The notes under the pieces are model-generated. The model searched no databases and was not told where the DNA came from. It saw nothing but the letters and a program-made list of their open reading frames with translations. The translations under genes were made by a program, and so were the position numbers. DNA of 64,000 nt from Limnoperna fortunei (taxonomy: Eukaryota; Mollusca; Bivalvia; Mytilida; Modiolidae): positions 72,725,600-72,789,599 of the forward strand of contig OX104113.1 of the NCBI GenBank assembly GCA_944474755.1, given 5' to 3'. Shown here in pieces: positions 38,798-51,545 of this stretch; within the stretch, counting starts at the first letter, position 1; each line of letters starts with the position of its first letter.

Positions 38798-38993
38798 AAA
38801 CAAGTGTGGACTGTGAGCAAGCTCACAAATGGATACCCCCCGCTTCGCTTCAAGTCCAATTATCTCCCCTGAATAATATCCGACAGCGACGAAAATTGTT
38901 CATGCAAGCGCTTACAAGGGATGTGGACAGACGGACAGACAGACAGACAGGGTGATTCCTATATACCCCCCAAACTAGTTTGCGGGGGGTATA
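38798..38993 (+). mobile_element. Non-autonomous Helitron-like element, deleted copy 4
   Basis: Start AAACAAGTGTGGACTGTGAG and hairpin ACCCCCCAAACTAGTTTGCG are intact, but the middle block with AAGTTTCATTAAATTTC is missing, leaving about 196 bp. The GGACAGACAGACAGACAG tract is expanded. Confidence 0.65.
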
Positions 38994-39009
38994 ATAAGCA
39001 AGCATAAAC

Positions 39010-40640
39010 CTTAAAAAGAAACAGTCTTATTAACAGTCACTTACAATATCCCTTTTATCAGCTTTGCAGTTTCAGAAAAGATGGCATTTGAAAATTATTC
39101 CTAGAGTACACTGTGGAAACTTTTATTCCTATTGAGTCCACTGTGGAAACTTAGGTGTTTAATGGTTATGGTGGCTATTTATACTCTTACTGGCATAATA
39201 AAATTTGTAGAGGACCATCAGATAAACATTCCTAATAACTGTTGTTTCGCTTGGTTAACTGGTTTCAGCATAGAAGCCTTTTTAATATTTTTTCCATTGG
39301 ATCCTGTAGTGGCAGAGATTTTGATTTTCAAATAAGCTTAAAAAACAAAAACCTTATAGAGGACCAAGCGATGAATACTGGTGATAAGTTTTGTTTCAAT
39401 TGGTTAAGTGGTTTCAGAAAAGAAGCCTTTAAAACTTTTTTCCCCATAAGGTCCTATGTTAAGCTTAGTACTTTGGCGGAGACCGTTTTTAAAGGACCAT
39501 CCAATGAATACTGGTGACACATTTTGTTTTGATTGATCAATTGGTTTCGGAGAAGAAACCTTTTCAAGTGTCCCATGTCAATACAAGTCCTGCAGTTGTG
39601 GCCATTTGAATTTTTGATTGGCATCAAAATAATCAGTTTTATAGATGGACCATCCAGAAAGTTTCAGGGTTCACCACAGGCTATTCAAGGGCGGTGCTCC
39701 TCCACTCTTGAATTTGTTTCCTCCACCCTTGAATTTTGAGCTCCATACTAAAGTTTGACTTTATTCCTAAAACAATGAAGTTTTTAAATACAAAAATACA
39801 TGTATATTGTGACTGGTAGCAAAAACACAAATGGGAAAACAAAAACAAAGACTGATAACACTATTATGAATAACTAAATGTCACTCTAAAATTTTTATGA
39901 GAAAGGAAATGGATCATCAACCGACTTGCACCACCCTTGGATTTTAAGCTGTGGTGATCCCTGAGTTTTGTTCCCATTTTTTAACTAGTTTCAGAAAAGA
40001 GACTTTTTAAAAATTTAGTCCCATAAGGTCCTATGTTAAACTCGGTCATTTGGTGGCAGCTATTTTGATTTTCTGGTTAGCATCAGAAATATAAAATAAA
40101 GCGGATAGAAACGTTAATTAATGACAATATAATAGAGGACCATCTAAACAATATTGCTAGCAAGTTTTGTTTGGATTGGTTAACCTTTTCAGAGAAGGTT
40201 TTAAAACTTTTTCCCATATGGTCCCATGTTAAATGAAGTCATATGGTTGTGGCCATTTTGAATTTCCGATTGGCATTAAAAACAAAAACGTAATAAAGGA
40301 CTATCCAAACAATATTGTTAGTAACTTTTGTTTTGATTGTTTAACCAGTTTCAGAGAAGACGCTTTTATCCCATAGGGTCCTATGTTAAACAAAAAAAAA
40401 AGTCCTGCAGTGGTGGTCATATTGGTTTTCCAATCAGAATAAAAAACAAACTCTGTAAAGTTCTATCCAATGAAAAATCTGACCAAGTTTGGTTTTAATT
40501 GGCGCAGTGGTTTCAGAAAAGAAGATTGCAAGTAAAAAGTTTACTGACGTTGACAACAACAACGACAACGTCAACGATGGATGCAAAGTGATGACATATC
40601 TCACGTGAAACTTCAGGTCAGATGAGCTAAAACTATTGCA
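39010..40640 (+). repeat. Degenerate tandem repeat of about 165-bp units
   Basis: About eight units share AGGACCATC.AA..AATA, AAGTTTTGTTT.GATTGGTT, GTTTCAGA.AAGA, TTTTCCCATA.GGTCC and ATGTTAAAC, then GTGG..GCCATTTTGA. The end carries GACAACAACAACGACAACGT and TCAGGTCAGATGAGCTAAAA. Plus-strand frames at 39132-39739 are repeat read-through. One unit is interrupted by the MITE at 39670. Confidence 0.75.
39670..39958. mobile_element. Small TIR element nested in the 165-bp repeat
   Basis: Left TTCACCACAGGCTATTCAAG followed by GGCGGTGC is mirrored on the right, whose complement reads ATCACCACAGCTTAAAATCC then AAGGGTGGTGC. It is about 288 bp, with no frame. Confidence 0.6.
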
Positions 40641-40929
40641 AAGTTTAACTACAAGTTTGCATAGAATGCATTGCTACTTTATATTAATAACTATACAGTA
40701 AAATGGGTGGACTGAAAAAATGCCTGATCAAAATGATGGTGAATGCAGAGGATGACTTTAAGAATGCCTGGTCACATTATTACTAATAATCAACAATAAG
40801 GACTGAAAGATTTAACATATTAATAAACATAGAACTAGCTTCAAATGTTTAGTTAATTAACAACGTTAAAAGCATAAAACCTGATCATTTTACATGTATT
40901 TCTGATCTGGACTGGGCATAGTAACAAGA

Positions 40930-41640
40930 ATGGTTAACAAGGAGGAGTTAAAATTTCCTGGTAGGATCAACATGGAGGACTTTAAAGGAATCCCTGATCA
41001 CATGGATGGTAAACATGGAGGACTGAAAGAATGCCTGCCACCATGATGGGATTGAAAAATGCCTGATCACAAGGAGAGTCAACCAGAATGGTCAACACGG
41101 AGGACATAAAAAATGTGTTGTCACAAGGATGGTCAACTAGAAGGACTGAAATAATGTATGATTACAAGGATGGTCAAAATGGAAGACTACAAACTGCCTG
41201 GACACCATGGTATCAAGGAGGACTGAAGAATGCCTGATGCAATTAACAAGATGGCCTTAATAAATGCCTGATCACAAGGATGGTCAACCATAATGGTCAA
41301 CAAGAAGGAATAAAAGAATGCCTGGTCACTAGAATGGTCAACAAAAAGGCCTAAAAAATTCCTGATCACAACAATACTTAACCATGATGGTCAACAAGAA
41401 AGAAGAATGCCAGAAAACAATGATGGTCAACATGGAGTACTTAAAGAATCCCTTACTACAATGATGGTCAACAAGGAGGACTAAAAATAGCCTGATTACA
41501 ATATGGTCAAAAAGGAGAACTGAAAGAATACCCGAACACAAGAATGATAAACAAGGAGGACTAGAAAAGTGCCTGATCTAGTGATGGTCAACATGGAGGA
41601 CTGAAAGAATTACTAATCAAAATGATGTTCAACATTATAC
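40930..41640. repeat. Minisatellite of GGTCAACATGGAGGACT-type units
   Basis: Sixteen or so units of about 40-50 bp contain GATGGTCAACAAGGAGGACT, GAAAGAATGCCTGATCACAA and variants. Unit length drifts. The minus-strand frames here are by-products. Confidence 0.8.
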
Positions 41641-41657
41641 TACCATGCTGTTTTTTC

Positions 41658-42099
41658 TAACCTGGTCTCCTGGTGCAATATTTTTCATTGACGCAAGCTT
41701 CACTTCAAATATAACACCAGGTCAGGACCTCGGATATAAGCATTGTCATTGGTTGGTAATATGACGCCATTTAATATCACATGCACATGCCAATCTTTTT
41801 TTAAATCTGGGAATACCTTTTCTTTATAAAATTTAAATATAAATTATATTTTTACCGTTACGTTTAAATTATAATGTAAACTCAGCTGACAAATCTAAAC
41901 ATTGAACATCACAAAGAGAATGACGTCATAATACGTTCGTTCTACTTGAACTTATCTATAATACTAAATGGTCAGTCTAGAGAATACCCGAACGTCAAAT
42001 TTCAATGCTGTCACCGTTGAAATTCAATGCTCCTGACCTGACGTTATATTTGAAGGCCGCTTAGGCTCATGAGGATATCATCGTCAGGCTACCAGAATA
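41658..42099. mobile_element. MITE-like element with TCAAATATAAC..CAGGTCAGGA subterminal repeats
   Basis: TTCAAATATAACACCAGGTC plus AGGA at about 41705 is mirrored at 42027-42050 (complement TTCAAATATAACGTCAGGTC). The outermost 45 bp on each side pair only loosely. About 440 bp, no coding capacity. Confidence 0.6.
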
Positions 42100-42469
42100 G
42101 CTGTTATTTAAGCTTTTTAATATGTTAGATGTCTATTTTGCAAACAGCTATGTAATGTTTCTCTTATAACTAAGCCATGTGATTGCTTTTAAAGGGACAA
42201 AATCATCCAAATTAACAACTAAAATTAATTAAAATCAGTGCTATTTCTTAACAGTTTGCATAACATACTTTGTTGATTTGTCTGGGAAGGAAAGAAAACT
42301 TTCAAATCCAATGCCTCTGACCACGGAAACGTGGCAGACTAATCAATAGTTTAGACTTAATCAAGGGAGCAAATTTATACAGTTTACAACTGATGGTGCC
42401 ACAGATTCAATATTACTGTACACTAAAAATGCTAACACTACATGATACAGTGGTAATGTGAGGATCATC

Positions 42470-42680
42470 ACGATAAATGAATGTAATAACAAAATACTGA
42501 ACACCGATAAAACTGTCAAAAAAGACAATCAACAAATAAAAGTCCAAGAAACTGGCAAACTCCAGAACCAACAACCAACATAAAGCAATGGTCCTGACTT
42601 GGTTCAGGCATTTTAAATAAATGTTGGGTTGAACCAGGTTTTATGGCATGCCAAACCTCCGGCTTCCATTACTGCAGAAT
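42470..42680. repeat. Interspersed repeat of the AACCAGGTTTTATGGC type
   Basis: The stretch with GTCCTGACTTGGTTCAGGCA, GGGTTGAACCAGGTTTTATG and CCAAACCTCCGGCTT resembles a sequence I remember as frequent in mussel genomes. Its element class is not clear from the window. Confidence 0.4.
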
Positions 42681-42834
42681 GTGAGTTGGTTAGTTGATTA
42701 AAATTGATGGGTATTATTTACCATTAATCACTGATAAGTGTATCAAACAATCATCGTAGTACGTTCACTCACTGTACACTGAATTCAAAATTGGGAAAAC
42801 TATCTGCAACCATATTTTCAAACGAGATATTTTT

Positions 42835-43420
42835 AGACAAGGAAGTTGTAACTATAGTAAAACTTATTAAAGGCGCAGACCAGTCTTATTTCTTGTAACC
42901 TTGGTTTAAACATGTACAATGTAAGTTTATTCCGAAGAAATGGGTGGCAATTGCAAATATTGTCTGTATACTTGATGCAAGCTCTTGCATACCTGATCAA
43001 TTGAGAATTATATAGACACAGTTTGCAGGAAAAGCTGCAATATTGGTGCATAGGTGAGGAAAATTTTAAATTTTGAAATTAAAATCTCCTCGTTTGTCGT
43101 AATTTCTTGTGCTAAATAAAAAAAATGACCGTTGGTGTCATTTTTAGGGTGTAAGTCTAAAAATGATTTAGATGAAGCTGTTTCTGTGGTTTCTTTACTT
43201 TCCAGTTCTGAAGGATAACCAACAGAAACCAATCAGCAAATTGAGGGTTGTTAATTGAAAGGACATCATCAATATATCTATATAATTTAAGGACCTAGCT
43301 TCTGCTGTCTTCTTGTGTTTAATATGACTTCGAAGAATTTCATTAGAATACAGGAACAAATCCGCAAGAAGTGGGACACAGTTTGTACCCATTGAATGTC
43401 TGCTGAAAAACACATCCTCA
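42835..43420 (-). pseudogene. Penelope-like reverse transcriptase remnant
   Basis: Minus-strand frames in three phases line up as one RT. The first has SMGTNCVPLLADLFLYSNE, a block typical of Penelope-like RTs. The catalytic YIDD follows (at 43265-43276, frame reading YRYIDDVLSINNPQFADWF), then YPSELESKETTETASSKSFL, LKNDTNGH-like residues, and finally SQLIRYARAC, LRNKL and FNKFYYSYN. This order matches the C-terminal half of Penelope-like polymerases. At least two frameshifts separate the pieces, and neither the N-terminal part nor a GIY-YIG endonuclease was seen. It is a dead fragment. Confidence 0.8.
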
Positions 43421-46247
43421 TAATGCAGGATTATGCTGATATAAAACTGGTGAAATGTCCTCACTTATAATATATTGTAAAAGATTGCCTTATTGTTTTT
43501 GACATTGCATAATGTGGTATTACTAATAATGGGACAAATATAATTAATTCACCATTTTTATAATTTTATCAATGTATAAATGCTTACATGTACTATATTA
43601 AATGCCATTCAAGTTATTTTATAGAAGGAAATTGATAAAGCTATGTGTACATGTAGTGCTGGTCACAAATCTCAATAAAGAATCTGAATTTATAAATAGT
43701 GAATGGTTTAGAAAGGTTGTTGAGGGTTTTGATAACACCCATATTTTGTAAAAAAATGACTGCTTCCAAGTCTGAAAACTTAGTAAACAAAAAATTCCAA
43801 AACAATTCCATAATAGCAGGTACACACATCTGATATGTGTGCAATCTTTCTGTTCTGTAAGGATTCAAAGATCTGAGTTGATTACATAAAATAGGTACCA
43901 CCTTCTATAAACTTTGCCAAAAAACTTCCCTGGTCTTGAAAAACCAATCATCTGAACAATTATATATATGTAATATCAGGTGACCAGGTCATAAAAATGT
44001 ACCTTATTTCTTCTACCCACCTACCACAACCTATTTAACTTCAACATACTACATTGTATAACCCAGTATAGCACTTTCATCAACCAGTAAAAGAAATTGA
44101 TGGTAAATTTAAATATTGTTTGAAAGTAATAACAGTGCTGACAAATTTACAGACACACTCGAGCTCTGTGTTTATTCTTTAGATACACTTATAAGTAGTA
44201 GTGAATCAAAGATGTAACCAACTGTACCAGATAGGATAACTACCTGACTCTGATCCTTGTCATTATTTAGAAAAATAAAAGCCTATCTGGGCCAAGAAAT
44301 TTCAACAGATTTGCATGTTCCTCTAAATCCTTCCTTGACAGCAGTCCAAATTCATACCTAATAAAATTGGTTCAATTTATGTAATAAAAGAATGCTTTTA
44401 AAGGATTTATATGAAATTATGGGACAAAGTTTGTTGTCATACACAAGTATAACATTAATATTTGAAATAAAATCAATGATGGTTCAAATTGACAAGTATA
44501 GTGTTGCACAATTATTCATTAGTAATCGACAATTCTGGGGCTATCCATTTTTACTGTTCCAAATGGATTCATCAAATAGCTGCAACAATATCCAATCATT
44601 AGTCATACAACAAACCAATCAAGCAATTAAACATTTTACAAATTAAAGACAAAAATTAAATTATCTGCAGTCACATGCATGCATGTATTTATCATACTGA
44701 AAATTAAAAATGTAAATGTAACTTCAATTCATATTTAATTCTGCCAATGATAAAGTATTCACTGTGATAGTGATATACAAGTATTTAATTTCTGAGTCAG
44801 AATGATGGCACCTTTCATCTGATGTTCAGACTAAGAAGTACATGTATATGCAAATGAGAATATACATTTATGCATGCACCACACCTTGTCACTGTGTGTC
44901 CCAAGGATTTATTTTTATCAAAATAAAAAGCATGTCTTTCTTTGTCTCAATTTTTCAATTATCAAGCCAATACATCTTCATTGTTGTATTGTCTAATTTA
45001 TGGTCATAAATCTCTACAACTAAATTAAATTTTGAATTAACAGGTTGTAATTAACATCAACTTCTGTATGACTCTTTTGACAGCTTATCTCACATCCCAA
45101 CATTCCATTCCTGACAAGTATGTGTTATTTGAATTATTAATTTTATGCATTGGGGTATCATGAAGCAACACAAAATCTTCCCACCAGAAGCATTCATACA
45201 TCTTTTTTTATTCTTATCACATTCGGATAAATTATTTAAGCTTCTACTTTATTGATATAGTTTGAACTTTTCTTTCTGTTTAGTTCTAAATACATGTATC
45301 CCTAAGGTGGGAGAGTCAAACAGATTAGTCTAAATTTACCTGGGGAAAACTGAAAGAAAAGAAATGCACAGAAGCAAATACATTTTTAAGCACATATTTA
45401 ACCTGTCTGCTTTTACTTTACACATGGAAATTCAGTGAAAATCACAACCCAGTCCAAAACTTGTTACACATTTATTACTTAATTACAATTATTTGTATCC
45501 ATCACTGTGATCACATCATTTTTTTTGTTATCTGTTATCTAGGACATACACAATCAAACTACACCTTGACCCCCTCCATATAACGAATTCCTGTGTTATC
45601 CTACCATATTTATTCCTCTCCAGCATTTTCACTATCCTTTTATTCTTATATAAATAAATTGTACGAGCATACTGACTTGTGATTGGCTGGAAAATATTTT
45701 CTATCAGAGAATGGAAAAAAAATTATTGTTATGGAGAAACGCACCCTATGACATATATTATATATATTACTTAGCAGAAAACTTGGGAGTTTTTGTTATC
45801 GAACTTTTTTTTTAATTGTCCAATAACACAAATTAAATTGATGAGTTAATTCTAATGTTTGAATTTATTTCTAAGTATAAACTACAGAAAATATTTAATT
45901 TATCGAGGGATAACAAAATTTCCGTTATACAACAGATGAATAGGAAATAAAGTTGACATATTAATACAACTGGCATGAATGTTGTTTATTTTTTACTTTT
46001 TTTACTTTATTACATGAAACAATACAGATATAGAATTCACTATTTTACAAGCTGACAGCATGACTGTGTTGGCTGGTACATAAACATCATGCCTTATGTA
46101 TAAAGAACCTTTTTCACAATTTCCCTTCAAATAATATAAAATGTTTTATAAAGCAATAATACTCTGAACAAAATTCATAGTTGCTGAAAGTTGAAGCTTA
46201 TAGAAAATAAATGAAACTAAAGATGTAATATACATGCAGCCACCTAC

Positions 46248-46742
46248 CTGTTATATGCTGTATTTGGTCACCTACTCGGACAGAAAAAGTTTCTCCGAGG
46301 TTCACATGAACATGGACGACATGCTGATGATTAGGAGGTGAACTACTGTTAGTTTGGTGTTCATGTGGACTTTCTCCTCTTGACAGGTGTACTGGAGGAG
46401 AAATTCTACTGGGTGAAGTCCCTTGGTCATGATTATGCAGATGACTGTTACTGTTACAATGAGGAGGTGATAGGTCGACTTCGGACAATGTCGACTGATG
46501 AGTTATGGCAGGGGCAGAAGTAAAGGAAATAGAGGCATCTGCACCATTTTGAATAATTGTAGTTTCACTACTGCTACTTGGCTCACTGTTAATTCCATTC
46601 TTAAGAGATTCTATAGGACTGATATGTCCATTTGTTTTGGCTTCAGAACAGTTTTCATTTGTGTTTATGGCTACCTCTGGAATCTCTTTATCTTTCTCCG
46701 TACCATCATCCATTGTCTGCACTGGCACAAATCTATAAAATT
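46248..46742 (-). CDS. FNDC3: FNDC3 orthologue, first coding exon (coding 46248-46713)
   Basis: This exon encodes the N-terminus of an FNDC3-type protein; vertebrate FNDC3A/B are ER/Golgi membrane-anchored proteins with about nine FN3 domains. Reading on the minus strand, a pyrimidine-rich acceptor ending TTTTTCAG precedes 46742, the first ATG is at 46713 (MDDGTEKDKEI), and the exon ends at 46248 with the donor CAG|GTAGGT. The coding part is 466 nt: 155 residues plus one base (phase 1). It is acidic, then Ser/Pro/His-rich, and ends with VHVHVNLGETF followed by a short strand and HIT. That matches the conserved N-terminal VQVNPGETF block that I recall in vertebrate FNDC3A/B. The frame is open from the acceptor to the ATG, so a more upstream start is formally possible, but 29 nt of 5' UTR is the simpler reading. 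The next exon supplies the rest of the split Gly codon. Confidence 0.85.
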
Positions 46743-49634
46743 CTGAAAAATAAAAATATTTTAATGAAGCATAATTAACATGGACACTCAATTATTACTT
46801 TGAGCTAATGTGTCCTGATGATACCTCCCTACCCCTGGTCTTTTAAAAGTTCTTAAACTTAATCCCACAATGTGTTATGATCATACAAAGCTATTGACAA
46901 AATTTCAGTATTGCATTATTTATTTTGATGAACAAAATGCAATGAAAAAAGGTTACAGATGGCTGTAATTCGACCAAGTCTGTAAACAGGAAGTAGGAGT
47001 CTAAAATAAATTCCACATCATCCAAATCTATTGACAAAATTGTATCATGGAACGACACCTACACAAACAAACAAAGTGAAAACAGTATACCCGTATCACC
47101 TCTGGGTAGCAGGCCAAGGGGTACAATAAATGTTCATTACAATACTTAAACATTTACATGTCATTTCTTTTTTGAGCAACCAATGCCTATATTTAGTAGT
47201 CATCATTATTTGTAAAAAATTATAGTAGCTAAAATTGATATATGCATGTACATGCATTAATATTTAATATTATTAAAAACTGTTAATTTTTTGTTGTCAT
47301 CTAATGGATGATTCTTACCAGCAAATTATAGACAATGAAGATCATTGATACATGTTAAGACAATGACAACTTCACTCACATGGCATGCTTTAAAATTCCC
47401 AATGGATAGTCATACATGTAAATGAACTACAGTTATGATAGGAGCAAATAACATTTAAATTCATAAAGCATTAACTGCAAGTTGTGAATGGGAACAGTTA
47501 TTATATAAAACTCCTATGTGTTAAAACTGACACGCTTAAGTCAATTGTTTTATCAAAGAATCAGGACACTGGGAGAAAACATTGTATCATGTATACAAAA
47601 TACATGTTCATATGCACAGAAAATTTTGTGATGAGTGTCAAGCAGAAAATTTACCAGATGAAAATTTATTTTAATTTAAAAAAAAAATAAAAACTTATTC
47701 AAAATAAAAGGTCTTCTTCTTTGAAAAAATAATACTAGTAAAAAATTCTCACCCTATCAGTACACGTACTAGCAATAAAGAGCATCTGTATACTAATATA
47801 TGTTAAATACTGTCAATATAACCCAAGTATTGACCTCATTATACTGATTTCTTTTACCATGTTATAATGAACATGTACAAGTATGTGAAGTGGATTATAC
47901 ATGAACATATCATATACTTGTATTGTCAGAAAATGAACAATAAAAAGACATTTCAAAGTCATTTTTATTAGCTAAATCTGATAATTACTGGTACTGCTAT
48001 TGTATCAGAATATTGAAAGAAATTGTTTCTTCTGCAGTTTCTTTCAAAGTATTTTCTACAATCATTCACAGCTCCAACTAAGCTACACTTACAAGTTACT
48101 AAACTACATTTGTCTTGCTATATCCAATAATATTGAAATTATACCCAATTTTCGAATGATCTGTTCACAAATTCACTTATTCAATTTAATGTATGTCAAA
48201 GTAGGCATGTAAATAAAGCAATCATGTAAATATTCTACTTTCACATTTAATGTTAAAAAATGGTGACCACAAAGGTTGCTAAAGATGCAAGGATCTCTGA
48301 TAACTTGACACTAGTGCCACTTGTTACCAACAGGAAGTGTCAAAAAATGATAAGAATGAATAATTAACGACAAGATGAATTTTTTTTAACCAGAAATAGA
48401 AAAAAGAAAGAATGAGACTTAATAAAAATCTTTACTGTCTGGGAAATTTTAGATTTAATAATATGTCTTTGAAGTAAGTAACCTTTTAGAAACAGAATGA
48501 TATAGTGTTACATGTATCTGGTTGCAAGATGATATTTAATTACTTGTTATGTAGTATTAGTAATGCCCAAATGGAAGCCATATCAGCTGATAAATAAATA
48601 AATTTAAAATTGTTTAAAAAAAACCTCAAAAATCTGGTGCAATTAGTATTATTATATGACAGTCTTAAGGTCAGTTCAGTAGTTTACTGTTGTTTTTTAC
48701 TGCTTTGAAAAATGTACATACTTTTTCATAATTTCACTAACAAAATTTACCCATATGAGTGAGATTCACCCCTTATATCAAAAAGCTAGGCAGAACACTG
48801 GATAGGTGGAGAAATTAAAATTTGCAAGGCCTGTACAATATATTATATGTACATAAATGCATTCATCTACATGTATCAACAAAGAAAATGTGCTTTCCTG
48901 TAGTAGAACATATGACACAAAAAATGTATATGTACTAACTGTACATCATGTCATTAATTTTCATAAATTAAAATAAAATTACATGTCTGACGTTAAACAA
49001 AGACAGATGTGTCATCAAGTTAAATCTGCAGAATTTAGCTTACTCAGCACAAGTACATTAAATTAAAGTTAAAGTTCAACATTATACTCAATAATTCAGT
49101 AAGACTGCTAGAATTATACCAAATATGAAAAAGTTGACCATATATACATGTACAACCCATACATATTCTACATGGCAGCTTATATAGATTGTACTTGTAT
49201 ATATATGTATATAGCTTGTCTGTTAACCTTAACAAAGAACTCCACACATATACAATCAATTAAAGCTGAAACAGTCCTTGGAGCAACTTTCCAAATTCTA
49301 TTCAAAACAGCAAATATGCAATAAATGTAAATGTAATGAACAAATAATACAAACTGTATACATAGTTTTTTTCTTTCAAATGTAGTAAATATTAAACAAA
49401 TGCTGTCATACATTGTATATGTAATTAATAAGACATCCTGCTTTTAAACAGATAATCATAAACATTTTCTCTAAGGGCTTAAAAACTCTTACCTGCTCTA
49501 GATCTGTAACTGCAGGAGCAAAAACTTATAATTCCTGCATGCCCAATGCCAGCTTTATCAACTCATTTTCTTATTTCAGACTAAAGATATTAATTAGCCA
49601 ATTTAATTGTTTCCAGAGAAGAATATTGTTTTTG

Positions 49635-50165
49635 TTTGTTTGAATGATGTTTAATGCCACTTTAGCACTTTTTCTAAGCGACTAGTATATCATGGCATCC
49701 AGTTTTTATCGGGGCAGGAAGCTAGAGTACCCTGAACAAATGCCCAAACTACAAAAGGAAAACTGGCAATCCTTGTCAATTAAGATTGGCAACAATCACA
49801 CCCTGCACCAGTGAGACTCGAATCTGCAATTTCAGTGTTGACAGACCACGTGATTAATAGTAGATGAAGAGGGCCTCGGTGGCTGAGTGGTTAAAGTAGT
49901 TCCTCTACTATTGATCATGTGGTCTGTCAATACTGAGACTGTGGGTTCGATTTACAGAGTTTACTGGACCCCAATCTTTATTGACAAGGATTGCCAGTTT
50001 TCCTACCGCAGGTCAGGGTTTTCACCGGGTATTTTGGCGTCCTACCCCAATAAAAACTGGATGCCATGATATAGCTGAAAAATTGCTGAAAGTAGAGTTA
50101 AACACCATTCAAACAATCAATAGTAGATGAACTACCTTAACCCCTTTGCCAAACAGTCTCCTAAG
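49635..50165 (-). mobile_element. tRNA-derived SINE, minus copy 5, interrupted
   Basis: The tail starts TTTGTTTGTTTGAATGATG and the body runs to AATAGTAGATGAA at 49868. The missing head resumes at 50119 (AATAGTAGATGAACTACC, then TGCCAAACAGTCTCC). The two halves are split by the plus-strand SINE 49869-50118. Confidence 0.85.
49869..50118 (+). mobile_element. tRNA-derived SINE inserted in a SINE, 13-bp TSD
   Basis: It starts GAGGGCCTCGGTGGCTGAGT, where TGGCTGAGTGG is a Pol III A box; the B box is GGGTTCGATTT. It ends GTTAAACACCATTCAAACAA. Both sides carry AATAGTAGATGAA (49856-49868 and 50119-50131), an exact 13-bp target duplication inside the older minus copy. The class II style head (long variable arm spacing) suggests a Leu/Ser-type tRNA origin. 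The family may belong to the V-SINE-like molluscan SINEs, which I could not verify. Confidence 0.9.
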
Positions 50166-50775
50166 AAGAAAATTAAAATGTTTAAAATTACCTGACAGTT
50201 GAGTGGTGGATGATAAGTGATGTCAGTTGTTTAACCAAACTTGACTGCCCAATTATAAAGATGTTCAAGATTTTCATTTTTTTTAAGTCAGTGATGGTAA
50301 GCTTACAAGTACATGCAAAACTGTAGGCACAAATGAGGCAAAATAAGTCTAGACAGTTTTGTTACTCTAAAAATTTTCACATAAATAAATGTTGAGAGGT
50401 ATCATTCTTTTGTTATTGCTATGGTAGTTTTTAATTTATTTGCAGAGATTACTAAAAGCTGTATGATGTTAAGTTCAACACCTCTCAAGTGTTAATAATT
50501 TTAAACATATTGTACAATTTAGATAAAAGGCATTACATATGTTTCAACTTCAAATGGGATTAAAGTATTTAAAAAAAATTACTATTGTTTTGTATCTACA
50601 AACCTGTTGTCTTCGTCATTTTAAACATAATATTCTTAGAAGAATTATCACATATTTCAGAATCAACCTTAAAGTCTGTTTTGCATCCACAACATTAAGA
50701 CTCCATTCACTAAATGACTAATGCCCACACAAAATAAACACAGCCAATCAATAAATATTAAATAATAACCATTAC

Positions 50776-51081
50776 GGTACATCGAAAGTGTAAAAACAAC
50801 CCGAAAAGTGTAAAAACAACGTGGAATAGTGTAAAAACAACCATATCTGTGGTGAAAACAACTCAGAAATGATAGATATTACCATATATTATGATAATAA
50901 TCCAATATTTGTGAAAAAATAATTACGCTTTATCCCACAGAATCGATTTTTGTAACCGCCCGATACGTCCTATATTAGGTCAAATAGCTAGGGGAGAGCA
51001 CTCCAATTCATTGCAATAAAAGTACTAAAAGTGCTGTCAGTAGGAATTATATTGAAAATGGTAATACAGACAAATGATTTA
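50776..51081 (+). repeat. Left terminal inverted repeat of the 7.1-kb transposon
   Basis: A 306-bp arm; the tip has GGTACATCGAAAG and three spaced TGTAAAAACAAC motifs, likely recognition sites. It differs from the right arm only in an A/G, a C/A, a C/T and a C/G. Confidence 0.95.
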
Positions 51082-51545
51082 TTTTTGTTTTTATTTAATT
51101 TTTAATTTCAGAATGGACATTTCAACAAAGTTTCATCAATTTATAAAAAGAAAAACTGGTTATTATCACAAAAAGACAAAATAGAAGACTGCAGAGACAT
51201 ATTTCTTATTATCAAACAACTGTAATAAATGTTCAGTGTATGTACATTGAAAGAGTTGCAATTTTTTGTTTATGAGTATATGCAAACAAAGAGCAATAAA
51301 ATTTAATGACCTGTTGTCTTTGTTGGGATCTCTATGTATACTGTGTTATGAAATAAATTGTTCTGGGATGTTACATCTAAATAAGGAACAATTGAAAAAT
51401 CTGGAGATAATACATACTAGAACAAAAACACAAGACACAGTAGAGTGTGTCTCTAAACTGTTGACACTGGACATATTTTATCTTTAAGATTTCTGCCATA
51501 ATTGTTGGCTTTACGTCTTCCCAAGACTGACTTGGCCGAATCATC

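Larger units (their letters stand above)
10809..46247 (-). other. 35.4-kb FNDC3 intron between first and second coding exons
   Basis: The borders are GTAGGT and CTTCAG on the minus strand. Most recognisable repeats of the window sit here and are listed separately. Stretches in which I see nothing identifiable are 11551-15275, 16570-18840, 18930-22780 (apart from a 52-bp direct duplication at 18527-18640), 25850-27040, 28390-31230, 36140-38795 and 43470-46247. All are AT-rich with only chance-length frames. Confidence 0.7.

Noticed and set aside
39132..39739. Several plus-strand frames with repeated WFxxEAF-like peptides
   Set aside because: They reflect the 165-bp tandem repeat.
43619..43901. 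Two minus-strand frames as part of the Penelope-like element
   Set aside because: The residues do not match RT motifs that I know and overlap each other in different frames.
49869..49960. A tRNA gene from the GGTGGCTGAGTGG head
   Set aside because: It is the head of a SINE with a target duplication, present in several copies and lacking an intact acceptor stem.
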